Shown piece by piece: positions 6,959-11,203 of a stretch of DNA of 11,203 nucleotides (position 1 is the first letter of the stretch; each line of letters begins with the position of its first letter). The notes beneath the pieces are model-generated. The model made no database searches. It had not been told where the DNA came from and worked only from the letters and a program-made list of their open reading frames with translations. Both the position numbers and the translations under genes were made by a program. Source of the stretch: CAYVMN01 sp964452575 (lineage in GTDB: Bacteria; Desulfobacterota; DSM-4660; Desulfatiglandales; Desulfatiglandaceae); NCBI GenBank assembly GCA_964452575.1, contig CAYVMN010000148.1, positions 1 to 11,203 on the forward strand, written 5' to 3'.

Positions 6959-7063
6959 ATGCTTCCGTATGCATTTGGTTTAGACGAGATCTATGAACAA
7001 GCTCGAATAGCCGAGGGATTGTCGGGTGCCCATGCTAGGGAACGAATTCTAAAGGGAGGGTGA
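6959..7063 (+). CDS. Small ORF of 34 codons, translationally coupled to the C_GCAxxG_C_C gene
   Basis: ATG 6959 is preceded by TGAGGG (6947-6952) at 6 bp spacing and opens a 34-codon frame ending at TGA 7061-7063, only 4 bp before the next start. The peptide is MLPYAFGLDEIYEQARIAEG followed by LSGAHARERILKGG: charged, amphipathic-helical, with no signal peptide or cysteines. The GGGAGGG inside its last codons serves as the ribosome binding site of the next gene, so the arrangement is that of a translationally coupled or leader ORF. I do not recognise the family. It may be a genuine microprotein, a coupling leader, or a remnant. Confidence 0.5.
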   Translation: MLPYAFGLDEIYEQARIAEGLSGAHARERILKGG

Positions 7064-7067
7064 CTTC

Positions 7068-7628
7068 ATGAATGATAACTACCGCCAATTTCAAGGGGCA
7101 ATCGAAAAGGCGGGCCAAATTGCTCACCGCTACGAAATGGACTTCTTTGGATGCAGTCAGGCGACGCTGGCGGCGCTAATGGAAGTGTTCGGCATCTTTG
7201 AGCCCGCCGTTTTGAGGGCGGCAACGGCCTTATCCGGAGGTGTCGCCCGGCGTGGCACCGCGTGCGGCTCGCTTTCGGGGGGGTTGTTGATGATAGGGCT
7301 TCTCACGGGCCGGGATGATCTTGAAATGACGACTCAATATCAGCGGGGAATGCAATTTGCAGACAAGCTTTGCAAGAGATTTGAGGAGGCATACGGAAGC
7401 ATCGTTTGCAGAGACATACAGAAAATCAAGTTTGGCCGATCATTCAACCTTCAGGATGAAGGGGAGCTAAAGACCCTGCACGAGGCCATGCAGTCAAACC
7501 CGGACGGCTGTCAGGCTGTTGTTAGGGATGCCAGTTGCTGGACAGCGGAAATCGTGATAGAAATCCTACAAAAGGGGCCGCCTTTGGCTAGGGCGCAGAT
7601 CAGACAAAGCAAATTATGGCAGGGATGA
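7068..7628 (+). CDS. C_GCAxxG_C_C family redox-active cysteine protein
   Basis: A 186-residue cytoplasmic protein of the family named for the pattern C..GCAxxG..C..C, thought to be redox active. Visible here are FFGCSQATLAAL (Cys29, the first family Cys), ALSGGVARRGTACGSLSGG (Cys66 in a glycine-rich turn matching the GCAxxG block, though the order is ACGSLSGG), IVCRDI (Cys114) and NPDGCQAVVRDASCW (Cys148 and Cys157). An extra Cys102 lies in the helix before Cys114. The length is slightly longer than the typical roughly 140-160 residues, mainly in the segment between Cys114 and Cys148. AAGGGAGGG (7052-7060) precedes ATG 7068. There is no signal peptide or membrane segment. Members are common in anaerobes near redox enzymes; substrate and partner are unknown. 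Confidence 0.85.
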   Translation: MNDNYRQFQGAIEKAGQIAHRYEMDFFGCSQATLAALMEVFGIFEPAVLRAATALSGGVARRGTACGSLSGGLLMIGLLTGRDDLEMTTQYQRGMQFADKLCKRFEEAYGSIVCRDIQKIKFGRSFNLQDEGELKTLHEAMQSNPDGCQAVVRDASCWTAEIVIEILQKGPPLARAQIRQSKLWQG

Positions 7629-7736
7629 GACATTTCGATAACCGCAGTCATAGCAAGGCTTAGAGTTTCTGATTTCACCCGAATCTTTGGAGTGAATTAT
7701 AGAAAAAGCAGAGTCCACCGTTTCAAATTATCCGTC

Positions 7737-9233
7737 TCACAGATAAGCAAGAATCCGCTCTACATTACAATGGGTCTCAAAGTGATCTGCCAACCTGTTA
7801 TACTGGGAAAAACGTGCCCGCCTTCCGGTTTTTGAAGGCCTCTCTTTCAGGCCTTTGGCCCTCCTTAGTTCGTTCAGGAACTCACCCCTGAAGCCCGGCG
7901 GGTCTAAAATCCCGTGTACGTATGTACCGGCAATCCTCAGCCCATCAATGGCGCATCCCTCATCCCATGTCTTTCTTACTCCCGGCTGATGGATTCTCAA
8001 TAATGGCACCCCTTCACCCCTCAAGATCTTGCTCCGGCCCATGTGGATTTCATAACCGCTGACGCGCTTTCCATTCATCAGGCAGATCCCCGTCACCTTC
8101 TGAACCACTTTCTGCCCTTCCAGCACTGTTTCAACGGGGAGAAGGCCCAGCCCTCTGACCTCCTTTTTAGGGGATTCTACCCCTAAAGGATCTTTGATCC
8201 TCTCACCCAGGAGCTGGTACCCACCGCAAATCCCAAACAACCTCTTTCCACGGGCTGCAAACCTTCGGATCCTCTTCTTCCATCCCGACCGCTCAAGCCA
8301 AAAGGCGTCTTCCATGGTGTTCTTTGTACCCGGCAGGATGAGGAGATCATAGTCATCTGTCAGTTCCTGCGGCCTAAAAAGGTAGTTGACCATCACATCG
8401 GGTTCCATGGAGACAATTTCCAGATCTGTAAAATTGGAAATGGCCGGTAGCCTCAATGCCCCTATGTTAATTTTCTTCCTGTCGATCGGTTTCTGTGGCC
8501 ACTTATCCTCCTGCACTGCTACTGAATCCTCAGGATCAATGAGGATATGGGAATAAAACGGGACTAATCCAAGGACCGGCTTCCCTGTCTTTTTTTCTAT
8601 GTACTCTATGCCGGAGTCAAAGAGCCTGGCATCCCCTCGAAATTTGTTGATCAGGAAACCAAGGAGGAGGTCCTTCTCCTTTGAGGTCATCAGGTTGTAA
8701 GTCCCAATGATCTGGGCAAAGATCCCACCCCTGTCAATATCGGCTACGAGAATACAGGGGGCACCCACCGCCTTTGCCATGGAAAGGTTTACCAGATCGT
8801 TCTTCTTGAGGTTCATCTCACAGCAACTCCCGGCCCCTTCCATGACAATCAATTCGTACTCCCCCGATAGCCTCTTGTAAGAGTCCATGACAGCTCTCAT
8901 CAACTTCGGTTTATATGCCTCATAATCCATGGCCCCCATCTGCCCGAAAATCTTACCAAGCAGGATTATTTGAGAGCCTTGTGATGATGAGGGTTTCAGA
9001 AGGATGGGATTCATGTGAATGGAAGGTAGAAGCCCTGAGGCCTCAGCCTGTACGACCTGGGCCCGACCAATCTCTCCACCCTCTAGGGTAACAAAGGAGT
9101 TATTGGACATATTCTGGGCCTTAAAAGGCGCCACCCCAATACCCCTTCTCTTGAATATCCTGCAGAAGGCCGCGGTGACGATAGATTTTCCCACGTCACT
9201 GCCTGTCCCCAAGATCATAAGGGCCTTGGCCAT
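7737..9233 (-). CDS. cobQ: Cobyric acid synthase (adenosylcobyric acid a,c... side-chain amidotransferase)
   Basis: A 498-residue glutamine-dependent amidotransferase that amidates the b, d, e and g carboxylates of adenosylcobyrinate a,c-diamide to give adenosylcobyric acid in cobalamin synthesis (CobQ/CbiP). The N-terminal synthetase domain carries the P-loop GTGSDVGKS (residues 9-17), the substrate-handling PFKAQNMSNNSFVT, and an EGAGS motif followed by CC where many homologues have PA/PV. The central VADIDRGG(I/S)F and LINKFRGD motifs are intact. The C-terminal class I glutaminase domain has LPGTKNT, the nucleophile Cys336 in GICGGYQLLGE, the conserved YEIHMGRS, and His440 in GTYVHGIL. Full length. 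The start ATG at 9233 has AGGAAG upstream on this strand. No other cobalamin genes are next to it, so it stands as a single-gene unit convergent with the C_GCAxxG_C_C gene. Confidence 0.96.
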   Translation of the reverse strand: MAKALMILGTGSDVGKSIVTAAFCRIFKRRGIGVAPFKAQNMSNNSFVTLEGGEIGRAQVVQAEASGLLPSIHMNPILLKPSSSQGSQIILLGKIFGQMGAMDYEAYKPKLMRAVMDSYKRLSGEYELIVMEGAGSCCEMNLKKNDLVNLSMAKAVGAPCILVADIDRGGIFAQIIGTYNLMTSKEKDLLLGFLINKFRGDARLFDSGIEYIEKKTGKPVLGLVPFYSHILIDPEDSVAVQEDKWPQKPIDRKKINIGALRLPAISNFTDLEIVSMEPDVMVNYLFRPQELTDDYDLLILPGTKNTMEDAFWLERSGWKKRIRRFAARGKRLFGICGGYQLLGERIKDPLGVESPKKEVRGLGLLPVETVLEGQKVVQKVTGICLMNGKRVSGYEIHMGRSKILRGEGVPLLRIHQPGVRKTWDEGCAIDGLRIAGTYVHGILDPPGFRGEFLNELRRAKGLKERPSKTGRRARFSQYNRLADHFETHCNVERILAYL

Positions 9234-9298
9234 GAAATTAGCTTCCTTTTCCTCAATTCAGGTATATACAGGACCGATTGTTCGGCGCTTAAAAGTTA

Positions 9299-9328
9299 AA
9301 TATATGTAAAAGGAAATTGAGGGGTCAA
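9299..9328 (-). promoter_or_regulatory. Candidate sigma-70 promoter of cobQ
   Basis: On the minus strand, TTGACC (9323-9328) is followed after 18 bp by TATATT (9299-9304), giving a leader of about 55-60 nt to the cobQ start. The short leader leaves no room for a full cobalamin riboswitch and I see no B12-box-like element. An 8-bp inverted repeat (CCTCAATT at 9251-9258, AATTGAGG at 9315-9322) flanks the -10 region; its meaning is unclear. Confidence 0.4.
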
Positions 9329-9377
9329 GGTTAATCAGGCATAACCACTCAATGAAATTAAGGGCTCTCCCTTTTCC

Positions 9378-9406
9378 TTGACTCACAAAGGCAATCTGCA
9401 TATTCT
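9378..9406 (+). promoter_or_regulatory. Candidate sigma-70 promoter of the E1-alpha remnant
   Basis: TTGACT (9378-9383), a 17-bp spacer, and TATTCT (9401-9406). This lies about 50 bp upstream of the ribosome binding site and ATG 9457 of the E1-alpha gene. It implies that the broken gene may still be transcribed. A 7-bp inverted repeat, AAGGCCC (9420-9426) and GGGCCTT (9440-9446), sits in the leader. Confidence 0.45.
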
Positions 9407-9456
9407 CCTTCTTTCAGAAAAGGCCCCCGTCCATGACCTGGGCCTTACGAGGGAAC

Positions 9457-9888
9457 ATGGGCAGCAAGAGGAAAAAGGATTCCGTAAGAACCGGTCCTCA
9501 AATCAGCACACCTTTGAGCCGTGACAAACTATCCAATCTCCTGGAAGGGATGATATTCATCCGCTGTTTTGAAGAACGGGCAAAAGGGCTTTTCCAGGAA
9601 GGTAAGCTGAAGGGTACGGCCCACCCATGCATCGGACAGGAGGCCATAGCCGTCGGCAGTTGCGCCGCCCTGGACCCGAAGGATTATATCGTCAGCAACC
9701 ATCGCGGCCACGGCCATTGCCTCGCTCGGGGAGCTAGCATAGCACATATGATGGCCGAACTCTTGGGGCGCGACGGCGGATACTGCCGCGGCCTGGGCGG
9801 ATCCATGCATATCGCTGCCCTGGAGCTAAACATTCTGGGGGCCAACGGCATCGTTGGCGCCGGCATGGGCCTGGGAACCGGGGCGGCC
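9457..9888 (+). pseudogene. Truncated E1-alpha subunit of a ThDP-dependent 2-oxoacid (pyruvate/acetoin-type) dehydrogenase
   Basis: The N-terminal 144 codons of an E1-alpha subunit (PdhA/AcoA-like). Visible are LSNLLEGMIFIRCFEERAKG, GTAHPCIGQEAIAVGSCAAL, SNHRGHGHCLARGA (the conserved histidine-containing ThDP/substrate motif), CRGLGGSMHIA and ILGANGIVGAGMGLGTGAA. ATG 9457 follows CGAGGG (9449-9454) and is a better start than ATG 9433. Homology stops at 9888; the GDG...N ThDP-Mg binding motif and the remaining half (intact proteins are about 320-330 residues) are missing. The frame runs on to 10029, but that tail is out-of-frame E1-beta sequence, so the product is a chimera with a meaningless end. 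Pyruvate- and acetoin-type paralogues cannot be separated on this fragment. Confidence 0.88.
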
Positions 9889-10412
9889 TGTCGGCCCAGT
9901 ACTCCCAGAGCCTGGAGGCCTGGTTCACCCATGTCCCAGGGCTTGTTGTTGTCGCCCCTTCAACGCCCTACGATGCAAAGGGGCTCCTGGCATCCTCAAT
10001 CCGCGACGATAATCCTATCGTTTTCATAGAGCATAAACTCCTCTATTTAGGGCAACCTGGGCCTGTGCCGGAAGAGCCCTATCTCATTCCCCTGGGCAAG
10101 GCCGATATTAAAAAGACCGGTCGAGACGTGACCGTGATCGCAACGATGCACATGGTTGGTGTTGCCCTTACGGCCGCCCTGCGACTGGAGGAGGAGGGCA
10201 TCAGCGTTGAGGTGATCGATCCCCGTTCACTCAAGCCTTTAGACGAGGAGACAATACTTGCAAGCGTCCGTAAAACCAACCGTCTCGTTGTGGCCCACGA
10301 GGCCTGTATAGGGAATGCCACTGGTTGTCGGCTCGGATCGCGAGGTCTGTCCTGTGGGACAGCAGAAGCACTTGGCATTACAGATACCGTTGATGAAAAG
10401 GCAGGACCATGA
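9882..10412 (+). pseudogene. Internal fragment of the E1-beta subunit of the same dehydrogenase
   Basis: In frame 3 from 9882 the peptide reads GGLSAQYSQSLEAWFTHVPG and then LVVVAPSTPYDAKGLL, IRDDNPIVFIEHKLLY, KTGRDVTVIATM, EGISVEVIDPRSLKPLDEET and RLVVAHEAC. This is the standard E1-beta (PdhB/AcoB) core from about residue 110 to 280 of a normal protein of about 325. The N-terminal ThDP-contacting part and the start codon are gone. Homology ends at HEAC around 10307-10313; the remaining codons to the stop at 10410-10412 are antisense to the radical SAM remnant and not E1-beta. It is not in frame with the E1-alpha piece, so the pair cannot produce a fused enzyme. Confidence 0.88.
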
Positions 10413-10631
10413 CCCTGCCGCACATAGACGACATCCAGGAGACAGCTCTCCCCAATAGACCTTAGTTCCGTTAAAGCCAAGACTTACCCTTCCCTGCATC
10501 GACCGGAGGATCCTATCCCTTTCCCGGGAGGCCCTCTCCGCCTCCTCGGGAGTCACCCATTTGAACAGACCGTAGGTTTCACCGTACTCTCTTTTGTTCA
10601 GCTCAATGGCCTTTTCTCTCGATATTTCCAC
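10315..10631 (-). pseudogene. Truncated radical SAM protein, N-terminal part
   Basis: The N-terminal roughly 105 residues of a radical SAM protein: a helical leader (REKAIELNKREYGETYGLFK, TPEEAERASRERDRIL), then YWGELSPGCRLCAAGSW and SCLFINGICNAKCFCCPT. The latter holds C84-x3-C88-x2-C91, the 4Fe-4S/SAM motif, with Cys in place of the usual Tyr/aromatic at residue 90. Two further Cys (67, 70) form a CxxC before it. GTG 10631 follows AAAGGAG (complement of 10641-10647) at 9 bp spacing; an in-frame GTG at 10655 would lie upstream of that site. The gene is cut near 10308-10323, where the sequence becomes E1-beta on the other strand, so the SAM barrel beyond its first strand is missing. The substrate is unknown. 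Confidence 0.8.
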
Positions 10632-10667
10632 GAGGCCTATCTCCTTTGATCCCACGGATCAGAGCAC

Positions 10668-10701
10668 AAAAAGGCCCCCCGGAAAACCGGGGGGCCTTTT
10701 T
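10668..10701 (-). terminator. Rho-independent terminator of the rRNA operon
   Basis: A perfect 15-bp stem (10668-10682 and 10687-10701) closed by an AAAA/TTTT tetraloop, with GC-rich core GGCCCCCCGG and A/T tracts on both sides, so it can act in both directions. It directly follows the 5S gene on the minus strand and separates it from the radical SAM remnant. Confidence 0.92.
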
Positions 10702-10712
10702 ATTATATATAT

Positions 10713-10827
<115 letters not shown>

Positions 10828-10884
10828 AAACTGTAAACTAAAAAATACGGGAATGCAACCCAGGGGCGTAAATGGAAAATTTTT

Positions 10885-11203
<319 letters not shown>

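Noticed and set aside
9019..9309. Plus-strand ORF of 96 codons across the cobQ start.
   Set aside because: Almost entirely antisense to the conserved P-loop and substrate motifs of CobQ; no ribosome binding site.
9234..9432. Cobalamin riboswitch upstream of cobQ.
   Set aside because: The leader from the candidate promoter is only about 57 nt, and no B12-box-like conserved core is visible.
10239..10655. A complete 138-residue radical SAM-like protein on the minus strand.
   Set aside because: Beyond about residue 105-110 the frame is antisense to E1-beta sequence; only the N-terminal part is real radical SAM homology.

Overview
The window reads like a chromosomal segment of a strictly anaerobic, moderately GC-rich bacterium, most plausibly a deltaproteobacterium (Desulfobacterota). 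This is an inference from gene content: a TAXI-type TRAP transporter, a remnant of the 2-hydroxyacyl-CoA dehydratase/benzoyl-CoA reductase family, a C_GCAxxG_C_C redox protein, anaerobic-type cobyric acid synthase and a radical SAM remnant. The partial 23S and complete 5S rRNA genes at the right end would settle the phylogeny.

Layout. (1) Positions 1-1100 are a gene graveyard, visibly more AT-rich than what follows. They hold the tail of a response-regulator receiver domain (36-205) and a multiply frameshifted, internally deleted 2-hydroxyacyl-CoA dehydratase subunit (491-1064), which I recovered by stitching motifs across frames. A weak minus-strand reading frame lies between them. (2) Positions 1178-5385 are an intact operon on the + strand: candidate promoter, small lipoprotein, TAXI solute-binding protein, DUF1850 membrane-anchored protein and fused TRAP permease. 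Together these form an ion-gradient-driven uptake system for an unidentified, probably carboxylated, substrate. (3) Positions 5386-7628 hold a short coding remnant, then a divergent universal stress protein, a stand-alone GAF-domain protein, a 34-codon small ORF with its own ribosome binding site, and the cysteine-rich C_GCAxxG_C_C protein. All are on the + strand and closely spaced. (4) Positions 7737-9233 hold cobyric acid synthase (cobQ/cbiP) on the minus strand, with its own candidate promoter. (5) Positions 9378-10631 are a second graveyard. An E1-alpha gene of a 2-oxoacid dehydrogenase keeps its promoter and start, but is joined by a deletion with 7-bp microhomology to the middle of the E1-beta gene. 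That in turn abuts the amputated 5' end of a convergent radical SAM gene. (6) Positions 10668-11203 are the distal end of an rRNA operon read on the minus strand: 3' part of 23S, then 5S, then a near-perfect rho-independent terminator.

I see no defence system, CRISPR array, insertion sequence or tRNA. The most informative features are the two decayed zones flanking the intact core, in particular the E1-alpha/E1-beta deletion scar and the dehydratase pseudogene. Functionally, the TRAP operon and the small signalling proteins behind it (USP, GAF) are the living part. USP-TRAP linkage has a precedent in TeaD with the TeaABC ectoine transporter, but the gap of about 410 bp here makes joint function only a suggestion.
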